Made by a program: the position numbers and the translations under genes. From Selenomonas sp. GACV-9 (GTDB lineage Bacteria > Bacillota > Negativicutes > Selenomonadales > Selenomonadaceae), in NCBI GenBank assembly GCA_900116485.1, contig FPAX01000015.1:1-53337 (forward strand): a stretch of DNA of 53,337 nucleotides, written 5' to 3'. The notes beneath the pieces are model-generated. The model worked only from the letters and a program-made list of their open reading frames with translations. It had not been told where the DNA came from and did no database searches. Each line of letters starts with the position of its first letter. Within the stretch, counting starts at the first letter, position 1. Below, one piece after another: positions 39,603-48,337 of the stretch.

Positions 39603-39944
39603 ATGAAAGCAAGCATGAAAAAGATTACGGCCCTCGCATTGGCCGGTATGATGAGTTTTGGCGTGACCAGCGTTTCCCTGTCCAGCATTTCTGAGGCGCA
39701 TGATAGTGATGTGCAGCAGGAAGAGTACGCAGATGGTACGTCGAACAAATACAGCCATCGCATCCATGAAGAAGAGACGACGCATCGTCAGAATGTCCGC
39801 TCTATCCGTTACGAACATCGCAAGGGCATGATCGATGACAAGGAGCATGACAAGAAGCTCAAGGAAGAGCAGGAGCGTCACGACAAGAAGATGCAGCAGA
39901 TCAAGGATGACTATGAGACGCACAACCATCATAAAAGCAGATGA
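39603..39944 (+). CDS. small exported His-rich charged protein
   Basis: 113 codons counting the start; the ATG at 39603 follows AAAGGAG. The signal peptide ends near SISEA (about 33). The mature part is almost entirely charged and rich in His, Lys, Glu and Asp (HRIHEEETTHRQNVRSIRYEH, then EHDKKLKEEQERHDKKMQQI), consistent with a single long helix and metal-binding His clusters. I do not recognise a family. Its position after a sensor kinase/regulator pair recalls CpxP/Spy-type periplasmic proteins under two-component control; that comparison is by context only. A terminator follows. Confidence 0.7.
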   Translation: MKASMKKITALALAGMMSFGVTSVSLSSISEAHDSDVQQEEYADGTSNKYSHRIHEEETTHRQNVRSIRYEHRKGMIDDKEHDKKLKEEQERHDKKMQQIKDDYETHNHHKSR

Positions 39945-39955
39945 ATGACAGGTGA

Positions 39956-39993
39956 GAGAGACCGTTTGGCGGAGGCCGGACGGTCTTTCTTTG
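39956..39993 (+). terminator. terminator after the His-rich protein gene
   Basis: AGACCGT pairs with ACGGTCT around a GC-rich loop, followed by a T-rich tract (TTCTTTG). Confidence 0.7.
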
Positions 39994-39995
39994 TA

Positions 39996-40024
39996 TTGCA
40001 TATTGTCAGGCGAAACGGTATAAT
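39996..40024 (+). promoter_or_regulatory. promoter of the yaaR-holB-ricT run
   Basis: TTGCAT (39996-40001), 17-bp spacer, TATAAT (40019-40024). Confidence 0.7.
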
Positions 40025-40100
40025 CAATAATAGGTAATTATGGGTAAGTGTGCCCTTTTTTCGGTATTATGCAATCCAAAAGCAAAGCAGGTGACAGATC

Positions 40101-40556
40101 ATGCCAATGAAAATCGATAATATGACGGCGCAGGGGCCGTCTGTATCCGTGAGCCGCAGCACGGAGGATGAGCGTGTCCGTGAGGCGGATGCCGATTTCA
40201 GCACGGAACTTCGCAATCAGGAGGAATCGGTAACGACGGAACAGCTTGACAAGCTGCTCAAGCAGATTGATGAGCAGGGGGCACGTCTTTCCCGGACGCC
40301 GACCTATGATGAGCTTAAATCATATCGCACGCTGATCAAGAATTTCGTCGGCGAGGCAGTCAATCACATGTATGAACTGCATACCCAGGCGGGCTGGGAT
40401 CGCATGGGCCGCCAGAAGGTCTATACGACGGTGCGCAAGATCGACAAGAAACTCGAGGAGATGGCGGAAAAGATCCGTCTGGGGCAGTCGAGCCAGCTTG
40501 ACATTGTTGCAAGTCATGATGCCATCCGCGGCATGCTCGTGGATCTGTATATGTGA
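40101..40556 (+). CDS. yaaR: YaaR family protein (DUF327)
   Basis: 151 residues, helical and charged, with a disordered N-terminus (about 1-45). The conserved core is about 60-151 (TPTYDELKSYRTLIKNFVGE and HDAIRGMLVDLYM at the C-terminus). Family function is not established. Its position directly before holB matches the Bacillus yaaR-holB order. The last codon overlaps the holB start (TGATG). Confidence 0.88.
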   Translation: MPMKIDNMTAQGPSVSVSRSTEDERVREADADFSTELRNQEESVTTEQLDKLLKQIDEQGARLSRTPTYDELKSYRTLIKNFVGEAVNHMYELHTQAGWDRMGRQKVYTTVRKIDKKLEEMAEKIRLGQSSQLDIVASHDAIRGMLVDLYM

Positions 40557-41563
40557 TGGAGATCAGCTGGGATAAGATTATCGGGCACACGGCACAGAAG
40601 CAGCAGCTCCAAACGATGCTGGCTGAGGGCAGGCTGCCCCATGCGCTGCTGTTTTCAGGTCCGGATGGCATCGGCAAGAAGATGACTGCCCGGGCTTTGG
40701 CGGCTGCGCTCCTGTGTGGCTGCCGTACGGAACAGGGGCTGCCCTGCGGCCACTGTGAGTCGTGCCAGGCGATGCGGCTTGACAGCCATCCGGATTATTA
40801 TGAGGTACTGCCCGAGAGCCGCGGCAAGGCAGCTAAGGTCATCCGCATCGAGCAGATCCGCGAGATGCAGACGGTGGCTTCGCGCTATCCGATTCTCTCG
40901 GCGGGCCGGGTGGTGCTCATCGACGAGGTCGAGCGCATGAATGAAGCGGCTGCCAACAGTCTGCTGAAGACACTGGAGGAACCGGCGGGCCAGGTCACGT
41001 TTCTCCTGATTACGAGTGCGCGCAGCTCGTTGCTCGACACCATCGTTTCGCGGTGCATGCCGATGGCTTTTGGCATGCTGCCGTCTGAGGAGATGGCGCA
41101 AGCGCTCAAGGGCAGGGGCATACCCGAGGCTGCGGCTGCAGAGCTGGCGGCTTTGGCCGATGGCAGTCTGGGCAGGGCCGTGACGCTTTATGAGAACGGC
41201 GGGCTCGACCTTCGCGATGACGCGCTGCTGTTCCTCGAGCAGCTCGATGGACTGGAGCTGGAGCTGGTCTGGCAGCAGGCGAAGGCCAAGGGGGCCTGGG
41301 AGCGGGAGAAGCTTTCCGAGTGGTTCCTGTATCTTAACATGCTGCTGCGGGATATGCTGGTGCTCTACGAGGATGGCGCCAGTCCCCTGCTTTATCATCA
41401 GGACAGCCGGCAGCGGCTGGCAGGGCTCCTGCCCCGTTTTCCGGAACCGCGCATCTTTGCGCTGCTCGGACTGGTGCGGGACTTGCAGCGGCGCCTGCAG
41501 GCCAATGTGAACCTGCCGCTGCAGATGGAAGGATTCTTATTGCGTATACGCGATTTGACATAG
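40556..41563 (+). CDS. holB: DNA polymerase III subunit delta'
   Basis: 335 residues. AAA+ clamp-loader fold: Walker A HALLFSGPDGIGKK (about 30-43), a zinc-binding CxxxxxxxCxxC loop (CGCRTEQGLPCGHCESC), Walker B VVLIDEVERMNEAAANSLLK, and sensor 1 FLLITSARSSLLDTIVSRC. The C-terminal collar domain begins near residue 225. Part of the replication clamp loader. The start codon overlaps the yaaR stop. Confidence 0.93.
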   Translation: MEISWDKIIGHTAQKQQLQTMLAEGRLPHALLFSGPDGIGKKMTARALAAALLCGCRTEQGLPCGHCESCQAMRLDSHPDYYEVLPESRGKAAKVIRIEQIREMQTVASRYPILSAGRVVLIDEVERMNEAAANSLLKTLEEPAGQVTFLLITSARSSLLDTIVSRCMPMAFGMLPSEEMAQALKGRGIPEAAAAELAALADGSLGRAVTLYENGGLDLRDDALLFLEQLDGLELELVWQQAKAKGAWEREKLSEWFLYLNMLLRDMLVLYEDGASPLLYHQDSRQRLAGLLPRFPEPRIFALLGLVRDLQRRLQANVNLPLQMEGFLLRIRDLT

Positions 41564-41581
41564 ATCATTAGGAGGAAAACA

Positions 41582-42742
41582 GTGCAGACAATCATAGGTG
41601 TCCGCTTCAAGAAAGCGGGAAAGATATATTATTTTGGGCCGGGGAATCTGGAAATCGAGCCAGGTCAGCATGTCATCGTCGAGACGGCGCGGGGCATGGA
41701 ATGCGGCTTGACCGTCCTGGGGCCGCGTGAGGTAGAGGATCACGAGATTACGCAGCCTTTGAAGATCGTTCATCGCATCGCCAATGCGTCCGATCTTCAG
41801 CGCATCGAGGAAAACAAGAAACGTCAGGTTGAGGCCTTTGCCATCTGCGAGAAGAAGATCCAGGAGCATAAGCTGCCGATGAAGCTTGTGGAGGTGGAGT
41901 ACACCTTCGACATGAACAAGATCATCTTCTACTTCACGGCGGATGGCCGTATCGATTTCCGCAATCTGGTCAAGGATTTGGCGGCGGTATTCCGCACGCG
42001 CATAGAGCTCAGGCAGATCGGCGTGCGTGATGAGGCCAAGCTCATGGGCGGCATTGGCTGCTGTGGGCGGCCGCTCTGTTGTGCGTCGTTCCTCGGTGAC
42101 TTCGAGCCGGTATCGATCCGCATGGCCAAGGAGCAGAACCTTTCGCTGAATCCGACGAAGATCTCGGGCATCTGCGGGCGCCTGATGTGCTGCCTCAAAT
42201 ACGAGAATGACTGCTACTGTGAGAACTGCCATAAGAAGCAGAAGAAAGTCATGGCACCGGCCCAGGGCAGCCGCGTGGTATCCGTCGAGGGCGAGGGCAA
42301 GGTCATCTCGCTGAACCAGCAGCGCCGGACAGCGACGATCCTGCTCGACAACAGCCGCACGATCGTTGCGTCTTGGGAAGATGTCATCGAGAAGGATGAG
42401 GATGACATCGATACGGCAGCTGCTATCCCGGCAGAGCCGGTGGTGGACGAAGTCCTTGCTGGCATGGAGGCGGAAGAGACGCGTCAGGAGCGTCCGCGCC
42501 GTGAGCGCAGCCGTCGTCCGCGCGGTGAGCGGAAACAGGATGGTCATTCGCGTGACAAACGTGAGTCCCGCGATAAGGAGAAGGAAACGCGCAATGCCGG
42601 TTCCCATGGCCGCCGCCGTCCGCGTGGCGATCATGAGAAGAGCCGTGAGGGCGGCAACAACCGTCCGCGGCGTGACCGCCGTCCGCGCGGCAATCGCGAG
42701 AAGAACGGCAATAACGGCGGAGGCAAGGAAAACAAAGAATGA
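41582..42742 (+). CDS. ricT: RicT/YaaT (PSP1 domain) with an arginine-rich C-terminal tail
   Basis: 386 residues from the GTG at 41582, preceded by AGGAGG. The PSP1 domain covers about 60-145. Iron-sulfur-type Cys clusters GCCGRPLCCASF and CGRLMCCLKYEN (about 160-215) and a further CYCENC are conserved. In Bacillus RicT acts with YlbF and YmcA as a Y complex affecting RNase Y and biofilm or sporulation control. The last 100 residues or so (about 295-386) are very Arg/Gly/Asn/Asp-rich and predicted disordered, unlike the short B. subtilis tail, suggesting RNA binding. It overlaps the next start by ATGA. Confidence 0.92.
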   Translation: MQTIIGVRFKKAGKIYYFGPGNLEIEPGQHVIVETARGMECGLTVLGPREVEDHEITQPLKIVHRIANASDLQRIEENKKRQVEAFAICEKKIQEHKLPMKLVEVEYTFDMNKIIFYFTADGRIDFRNLVKDLAAVFRTRIELRQIGVRDEAKLMGGIGCCGRPLCCASFLGDFEPVSIRMAKEQNLSLNPTKISGICGRLMCCLKYENDCYCENCHKKQKKVMAPAQGSRVVSVEGEGKVISLNQQRRTATILLDNSRTIVASWEDVIEKDEDDIDTAAAIPAEPVVDEVLAGMEAEETRQERPRRERSRRPRGERKQDGHSRDKRESRDKEKETRNAGSHGRRRPRGDHEKSREGGNNRPRRDRRPRGNREKNGNNGGGKENKE

Positions 42743-43485
42743 GAGACGTCAGCCTGAAGGAAAATGAACGGCTCGACGATTTGATGAGGAGCGGGCGGCA
42801 CATCATCCAGAATACGCAGGAATTCTGCTTTTCGCTGGATGCGGTGCTGCTCGCCCACTTTTTATCGTGGAAAAGCCGGCAGAAAGTGTTGGAACTTGGC
42901 ACGGGGACAGGCGTTATCCCGCTGCTTATTGCCGATGAGGTAGCCCGAGTCGATGCTGTCGAGCTCAGTCCGGTCATGGCCGATGTAGCGGCCCGCAATG
43001 TCTGGATGAATGAGCTGGAAGACAAGATTTTCGTCCGGGAGGGTGATTATCGTGGGATTCGGGAGCTCTATGCCCCCGAATCTTTTGATGTGGTGGTGGC
43101 CAATCCCCCATATCGGCCTGTAGCCCATGGGCAGGTCAACAAGGTGTCTGGCGTTGCCCGGGCGCGCCATGAGTTCACGGCAACCCTTGAGGATGTGGTG
43201 CGTGCGGCCCGCTACGCTCTGCGGTTCGGCGGCCGCTTTGCGATGGTGCATCTGCCCGAGCGGCTTGGGGAAATCATCGTATGCCTGCACGAGCATCAGA
43301 TGGAGCCGAAACGCCTGCAGATGGTACAGCCGAAGGATGGCAAGGCGCCGAACATGATGCTTATCGAGGCTGTAGTTGGTGCGGCTCCTGGCGGGCTCAA
43401 GGTGCTGCCGCCGCTTATCGTCCATGAGGCGGATGGCAGCTACACGCCGGAAATCCTGCGAATCTATGGCATGGAGGAAGATTGA
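42739..43485 (+). CDS. tRNA1(Val) A37 N6-methyltransferase-like protein (YabB/TrmN6)
   Basis: 248 residues. The SAM-binding motif I is VLELGTGTGVIPLLIA (about 50), motif II acidic VDAVELSPVM, and the adenine N6-methylation catalytic motif NPPY is in VVVANPPYRPVAHG (about 117). It acts on cytosolic tRNA (m6A37 of tRNA-Val in E. coli TrmN6). Gene order matches Bacillus yabB, with yabA missing between ricT and this gene. Start overlaps ricT, stop overlaps rsmI. Confidence 0.88.
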   Translation: MRDVSLKENERLDDLMRSGRHIIQNTQEFCFSLDAVLLAHFLSWKSRQKVLELGTGTGVIPLLIADEVARVDAVELSPVMADVAARNVWMNELEDKIFVREGDYRGIRELYAPESFDVVVANPPYRPVAHGQVNKVSGVARARHEFTATLEDVVRAARYALRFGGRFAMVHLPERLGEIIVCLHEHQMEPKRLQMVQPKDGKAPNMMLIEAVVGAAPGGLKVLPPLIVHEADGSYTPEILRIYGMEED

Positions 43486-44348
43486 TGACAAACGAATCAG
43501 CAAATGGTGCTGGCACACTGTATCTTTGTGCGACGCCTATCGGCAATCTTGAGGATATGACTTACCGCGCGGTGCGCATGCTGGGCGAGGTTGAGCTGAT
43601 TGCGGCCGAGGATACGCGTCATACGCGCCAGCTGCTCACGCATTTTGATATCCATACGAAGCTCACGAGCTATCATGAGCACAACAAGTTCACGAAAGGG
43701 CCGGAACTCATCGAATACATCCAGCAGGGGCATGACCTTATCTGCGTCAGCGATGCGGGGCTGCCTGGCATCTGCGATCCGGGCAGCCATTTAGCGGAGC
43801 TTGCGATTGCTGCCGGTATCCGTGTCGCACCTCTGCCAGGCTGCAATGCCGGGCTGTCGGCATTGATCTGCTCGGGCCTTGATACGACATTGTTCACCTT
43901 TGTGGGGTTCCTGCCCAAGACGGCCAAGAAGCAGCAGGAAACGCTCTTGCGCATCAAAGGCTACGAAGGGACGCTGATCTTCTATGAGGCGCCGCATCAT
44001 CTGAAGGCGACGCTCAAGCAGCTGCTGGCGGGCCTTGGCGACCGCCGGGCGGTGCTGGGCCGTGAGCTCACGAAGAAGTTTGAGGAGTTCCGCCGCGGTA
44101 CCTTGTCAGAACTTATGGAGTACTATCAGCAGAATGACCCGCGCGGTGAGTATGTCATCGTCGTCGAGGGAGCTGGCGAGGAGGAGCTGCAGGCTGAGAA
44201 AGAGGCTGTGCCGGAAGATCCAGTCGAGCTTTGCCGGCAGTTGATGGCAGGCGGCCTCGATAAGAAGTCCGCCATGCGTGAGACGGCGAAAAAGCTTGGC
44301 CTCAGCCGTCGCGATGTCTATCAGGCCATGCTGACAGCGCAGGAATAA
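43485..44348 (+). CDS. rsmI: 16S rRNA (cytidine-1402-2'-O)-methyltransferase
   Basis: 287 residues from the ATG at 43485, which overlaps the preceding stop. Family marks are LYLCATPIGNLEDMTYRAVR, AAEDTRHTRQLLTHF, SDAGLPGICDPGSHLA and FVGFLPK. The C-terminus EELQAEKEAVPEDPV precedes a helical tail. Methylates C1402 in 16S rRNA at the decoding centre with SAM. Order rsmI-metG-tatD-yabE follows as in Bacillus. Confidence 0.95.
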   Translation: MTNESANGAGTLYLCATPIGNLEDMTYRAVRMLGEVELIAAEDTRHTRQLLTHFDIHTKLTSYHEHNKFTKGPELIEYIQQGHDLICVSDAGLPGICDPGSHLAELAIAAGIRVAPLPGCNAGLSALICSGLDTTLFTFVGFLPKTAKKQQETLLRIKGYEGTLIFYEAPHHLKATLKQLLAGLGDRRAVLGRELTKKFEEFRRGTLSELMEYYQQNDPRGEYVIVVEGAGEEELQAEKEAVPEDPVELCRQLMAGGLDKKSAMRETAKKLGLSRRDVYQAMLTAQE

Positions 44349-44359
44349 TGCGTTATAAT
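44331..44359 (+). promoter_or_regulatory. promoter of metG-tatD
   Basis: CTGACA (44331-44336) within the 3' end of rsmI, 17-bp spacer, TATAAT (44354-44359). The metG leader is short and shows no T-box motif. Confidence 0.6.
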
Positions 44360-44419
44360 AAAAAAGTTAGAGTAAAATCCGAATCATTAGCGGGTTTATT
44401 ATAAGGAGGATCATTTTCC

Positions 44420-46357
44420 ATGACAGAGAAAAAACCGTTTTATATCACGACGCCGATTTATTATCCGAGTGCCAAGCTGCATATCGGTCATGCATACTGC
44501 ACGACGATTGCTGATTCGATTGCCCGTTTCCATCGCCTGGCCGGTGATGACGTATTCTTCCTGACGGGCTCTGATGAGCACGGCCAGAAAATCCAGCAGA
44601 AGGCTGAGGAAGAGGGCGTAACGCCAATCGAGTACACGGATAAGATCGTCGCCGGGTTCCAGAACCTCTGGCAGCGTCTGAGCATCAGCAATGATGACTT
44701 CATCCGCACGACCCAGAAACGTCATGAGAAAGTGGTCCAGGAAATCTTCCGCCGCATCTATGCCAAGGGCGATATCTATAAAGGTTCCTACAAGGGCCTC
44801 TACTGCACGCCGTGCGAGAGCTATTGGACGGAGCATCAGCTCGATGAGAACGGCTGCTGCCCGGACTGTCATCGCCCGGTACAGGAGGTTGCCGAGGAGG
44901 CATACTTCTTCAAGATGAGCAACTACCAGGACAAGATCCTGGCGTATATCGAGGAGAATCCGGACTTCATCCAGCCGGCATCGCGCCGCAATGAGATGAT
45001 CAACTTCATCAAGCAGGGCCTTGAGGATCTCTGCATTTCGCGCACGTCCTTTGACTGGGGCATCCCGGTGCCTATCGATGAGAAGCACGTCATCTATGTC
45101 TGGTTCGATGCCTTGACGAACTATCTGACGCCTATCGGGTTCCTCGATGATCCGGAGAAATTCAACAAGTTCTGGCCGGCTGACCTGCACCTCGTCGGCA
45201 AGGAAATCGTCCGTTTCCATACAATCATCTGGCCGTGCATCCTCATGGCCCTCGACTTGCCGCTGCCGAAGAAGGTCTATGGCCATGGCTGGCTTATCGT
45301 CGATGGCGACAAGATGTCGAAGTCGAAGGGCAACGTCGTCGATCCGATTGCCCTGATTGACGAGTTCGGTGCTGACGCTATCCGCTACTTCCTGCTGCGC
45401 GAGATCAATCTCGGCCAGGATGGCAACTTCTCCCGCGACGCGCTGATCCAGCGCATCAACAGCGACCTGGCCAATGACCTGGGCAACCTGCTGCACCGCA
45501 CCCTCAACATGATTGGCAAGTTCCAGGATGGTATCGTGCTGGCACCGCAGGGGGAAAGCGAGATCGATAAGTCCCTCAAAGCCGATGCAGCGGAGACGGT
45601 ACAGTTCTTCGACGAGAACATGCAGAAGATGGAGCTGTCGCTGACCATCAAGAAGGTCTGGGCGTTCATCAGCCGTGCCAACAAATACATCGACGAGACG
45701 GCTCCCTGGGCACTGGCCAAAGAGCCGGAGAAGAAGCAGGAGCTGGCCAATGTCATGTATAACCTCGTCGAGTCGCTGCGCCATATCAGTGTGCTGATTG
45801 CGCCCTTCATGCCGACGACGGCTGAGCGCATCTGGCAGCAGCTCAACCTGCCGCAGGCCTTTGCCGAAGTGCAGCTTGATGATATCCGCGAGTGGGGCGG
45901 CACGCCGGCTGAACTCAAGGTTGGTACGCCGGAGCAGCTCTTCCCGCGCATCGAGGTGGAAAAGGAAGAGCAGCCGGCTAAGCAGCCTAAGGCTAACAAG
46001 CAGAAAAAAGAGAAGAAAGCCGATAAGAAGGATGACAGCGGTGAGGTAACCTTCGATGAGTTCAGCAAACTGCAGCTGCGTGTCGCGAAGGTTCTCGCAG
46101 CTGAGAAGATCCCTGAGACGGATAAGCTGCTCAAACTCAAGGTGGACCTCGGCAGCGAGCAGCGTGAGCTCGTATCGGGCATTGCCAACCACTATGAGCC
46201 GTCGGAGCTCATCGGCAAGAATGTCGTCATGGTGGCGAACCTCAAGCCGGCCAAGATACGTGGCGTGGTTTCCCACGGCATGGTGCTGGCGGCCTCCCAG
46301 GGCGATGATCTCAAGGTCGTATCTGTCGACATGCCGGTCGGAGCTGTCGTCAAATGA
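44420..46357 (+). CDS. metG: methionyl-tRNA synthetase
   Basis: 645 residues. Rossmann domain with HIGH box KLHIGHAYC, a zinc knuckle (CTPCESYWTEHQL ... CPDCHRP), KMSKS as KMSKSKGN (about 302), the anticodon-binding helical domain (about 390-510), a Lys/Glu linker (about 515-545) and a C-terminal EMAP-type tRNA-binding domain (about 545-645: VTFDEFSKLQLRVAKVL ... GVVSHGMVLAAS). Charges tRNA-Met. AAGGAGG precedes the ATG. The stop overlaps tatD (ATGATG). Confidence 0.97.
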   Translation: MTEKKPFYITTPIYYPSAKLHIGHAYCTTIADSIARFHRLAGDDVFFLTGSDEHGQKIQQKAEEEGVTPIEYTDKIVAGFQNLWQRLSISNDDFIRTTQKRHEKVVQEIFRRIYAKGDIYKGSYKGLYCTPCESYWTEHQLDENGCCPDCHRPVQEVAEEAYFFKMSNYQDKILAYIEENPDFIQPASRRNEMINFIKQGLEDLCISRTSFDWGIPVPIDEKHVIYVWFDALTNYLTPIGFLDDPEKFNKFWPADLHLVGKEIVRFHTIIWPCILMALDLPLPKKVYGHGWLIVDGDKMSKSKGNVVDPIALIDEFGADAIRYFLLREINLGQDGNFSRDALIQRINSDLANDLGNLLHRTLNMIGKFQDGIVLAPQGESEIDKSLKADAAETVQFFDENMQKMELSLTIKKVWAFISRANKYIDETAPWALAKEPEKKQELANVMYNLVESLRHISVLIAPFMPTTAERIWQQLNLPQAFAEVQLDDIREWGGTPAELKVGTPEQLFPRIEVEKEEQPAKQPKANKQKKEKKADKKDDSGEVTFDEFSKLQLRVAKVLAAEKIPETDKLLKLKVDLGSEQRELVSGIANHYEPSELIGKNVVMVANLKPAKIRGVVSHGMVLAASQGDDLKVVSVDMPVGAVVK

Positions 46358-47127
46358 TGGAGCTTGTCGATACGCATACGCATCTCAATGATGTGAAATT
46401 TGCCGGTCACGAGCAGGAGGTCATCGAGCGTGCCCGTGAAAACGGCGTGACGCGGCTTATCAATATGGGCGATACCTTGGCTTCGTCGGCCAAGGCCGTC
46501 GAGCTTGCCGTAGCGTATGAGGGGGTCTATGCCGGCGTCGGCATTCATCCCGAGGAGGCGTTCCCGATGACGGGGCAGGATGACGCACAGCTTGCAGCCT
46601 GGACGGAGCAGCCGCGCGTCGTGGCCATTGGCGAGATTGGTCTCGACTATTACTGGGAAAAAGACCCGGAAAAGCGTCAGCTGCAGCAGCAGATCTTCAT
46701 CCGTCAGCTCGACCTGGCCCGCCAGCTGCATCTGCCGGTCTGCATCCATGACCGTGATGCGCATGGCGATACGCTGGCTATCCTCAAGAAAGAGGGGAAA
46801 GGCCTGCGCGGTGTCATGCACTGTTTCTCCGGCAGCTGGGAAATGGCCCAGGAGCTTTTGAAGATGGACTGGTATATCGGTGTGGATGGGCCGCTGACAT
46901 TCAAGAATGCGGCCAAACTGCCGGAAATCGTGCAAAGGTTTCCGTTGGAGCGCCTTTTGGTGGAGACTGATGCGCCGTATCTGGCTCCGGTGCCGATGCG
47001 TGGCAAGCAGAATGAACCGGCTTTTGTACGCTATGTAGCCGAGAAAGTCGCCGAAATCAAGGGGATTTCCGTGGATTCGGTGGCAGAACAGACTTCACGC
47101 AATGCGGAGGAGCTATACGCGCTCTGA
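46354..47127 (+). CDS. tatD: TatD-family metal-dependent hydrolase
   Basis: 257 residues, TIM barrel. Metal ligands are in VDTHTHLND (about 5-12), GEIGLDYYWE (Glu about 90), VCIHDRDAH, GVMHCFSGS and LLVETDAPYL. Members are 3'-5' nucleases / deoxyribonucleases acting on damaged or single-stranded DNA. It overlaps metG by four bases, as in Bacillus (metS-yabD). A terminator follows. Confidence 0.92.
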   Translation: MMELVDTHTHLNDVKFAGHEQEVIERARENGVTRLINMGDTLASSAKAVELAVAYEGVYAGVGIHPEEAFPMTGQDDAQLAAWTEQPRVVAIGEIGLDYYWEKDPEKRQLQQQIFIRQLDLARQLHLPVCIHDRDAHGDTLAILKKEGKGLRGVMHCFSGSWEMAQELLKMDWYIGVDGPLTFKNAAKLPEIVQRFPLERLLVETDAPYLAPVPMRGKQNEPAFVRYVAEKVAEIKGISVDSVAEQTSRNAEELYAL

Positions 47128-47152
47128 ACCCTGTAAATCATGAAAAAATAGC

Positions 47153-47196
47153 AAAAGTGGTGGACAAAGTCATGAAAGTGGCGTCCACCACTTTTC
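47153..47196 (+). terminator. terminator after tatD
   Basis: AAAAGTGGTGGAC pairs with GTCCACCACTTTT around a 17-base loop. Confidence 0.85.
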
Positions 47197-47252
47197 TTGT
47201 CCCATTTTTCAGCCTGTTTTCAGCTAAAAGTGGGAGAATTGGACATGTGGGT

Positions 47253-47282
47253 TTGACAGGGTCATGACTCACATGGTATACT
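47253..47282 (+). promoter_or_regulatory. promoter of the 3D-domain gene
   Basis: TTGACA (47253-47258), 18-bp spacer, TATACT (47277-47282). Confidence 0.75.
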
Positions 47283-47319
47283 TCATAAAGTTCTTCACAA
47301 GCAATAAAGGGGGCTTTTA

Positions 47320-48138
47320 ATGAGTTTAACCAAACTTGTGACATTCAATAGCAAAGAAAAAAAGATGATGCTGTGCCTGATGCTCGCAGCACTCATGATG
47401 ATGACGACAGGTTTCACACGCAATACGATTCCGTCGGCAATGCATCAAGTGTCAATCCTCGTGGATGGACGCACGATTACCCTGAATACGACCCATACGA
47501 GCCCGGACTACATCCTTATCCGGGCTGGCGTGAAACTCAGCGCCAACGATGAATTCCGTTTGGAAAAGATCGACGATAAGAACACGAAAATAACGGTTTA
47601 CCGTGCGGTCCCGGTAACCGTCTCGTACAATGGTCAGAAAAAGGAAGTCATGACCAGCAAGCAGACCGTAGGCGACGCCCTGATCGAATTGGGCTATAAT
47701 CTGGATGACGTGGAAGCGGCTCCAGGACTGGATACGAAAATTCAGGAAAACTTGGATATAGTGGTAAAAGACAGTGCCGCTAAACTTCAGGCACTGGCTC
47801 GGCAGCGTGAAGAACAAATGAAGCCGAAAGTACAGACTGAGATGGGCCAGCGTGCTTATCGCAACGTCTATACGATGGAGGCAACTGCCTATCTGCCAAG
47901 TGATGGCGGCGGCAGCGGCATCACGGCAACCGGCATCGCGGCAACCCGCGGTGTGGTAGCCGTCGATCCGAATGTGATCCCATTGGGGTCGCGCGTGTAT
48001 ATCCCCGGCTATGGCGTAGCCATTGCCGCCGATACGGGCGGAGCAATCCGCGGGGAGCGCATCGACCTTTGCATGGAGTCGTATGGCGAGGCCATGAACT
48101 TTGGCCGCCGCTATGTAGAGGTCTATGTATTAGACTGA
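47320..48138 (+). CDS. yabE: YabE-like exported protein, DUF348 (ubiquitin-like) plus 3D domain
   Basis: 272 residues. N-terminal hydrophobic segment (about 16-31) as signal or anchor. Two DUF348-like repeats (about 40-150: VSILVDGRTITLNTTH, VTVSYNGQKKEVMTSKQTVG) and a C-terminal 3D domain (about 180-272: VYTMEATAYLPSDGGGSG, GVVAVDPNVIPLGSRVYI, AIAADTGGAIRGERIDL), whose three Asp residues are conserved. Such proteins are envelope peptidoglycan-active proteins related to the resuscitation-promoting group, with a lytic-transglycosylase-like fold. No G5 domain is seen. AAGGGGG precedes the ATG. Confidence 0.9.
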   Translation: MSLTKLVTFNSKEKKMMLCLMLAALMMMTTGFTRNTIPSAMHQVSILVDGRTITLNTTHTSPDYILIRAGVKLSANDEFRLEKIDDKNTKITVYRAVPVTVSYNGQKKEVMTSKQTVGDALIELGYNLDDVEAAPGLDTKIQENLDIVVKDSAAKLQALARQREEQMKPKVQTEMGQRAYRNVYTMEATAYLPSDGGGSGITATGIAATRGVVAVDPNVIPLGSRVYIPGYGVAIAADTGGAIRGERIDLCMESYGEAMNFGRRYVEVYVLD

Positions 48139-48165
48139 TGCGGACATGAAGAACATGTTATGAGA

Positions 48166-48199
48166 GAAAGCCTTTCCGGTTTACGGAAGGGCTTTTCTT
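48166..48199 (+). terminator. terminator after the 3D-domain gene
   Basis: AAAGCCTTTCCG pairs with CGGAAGGGCTTTT (G-U included), then TCTTG. Confidence 0.8.
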
Positions 48200-48337
48200 G
48201 TATCAGGAATTATTTTGTGCTTTGAACAACATTCGTTCACAAATCTAAATCAATTATGCTATAATTAATGGTAATTAATAGCATCCGCGAATGGAAACGG
48301 TATGCGAGTGGTAAAACCCGTGAAAGGACGAGTATTG

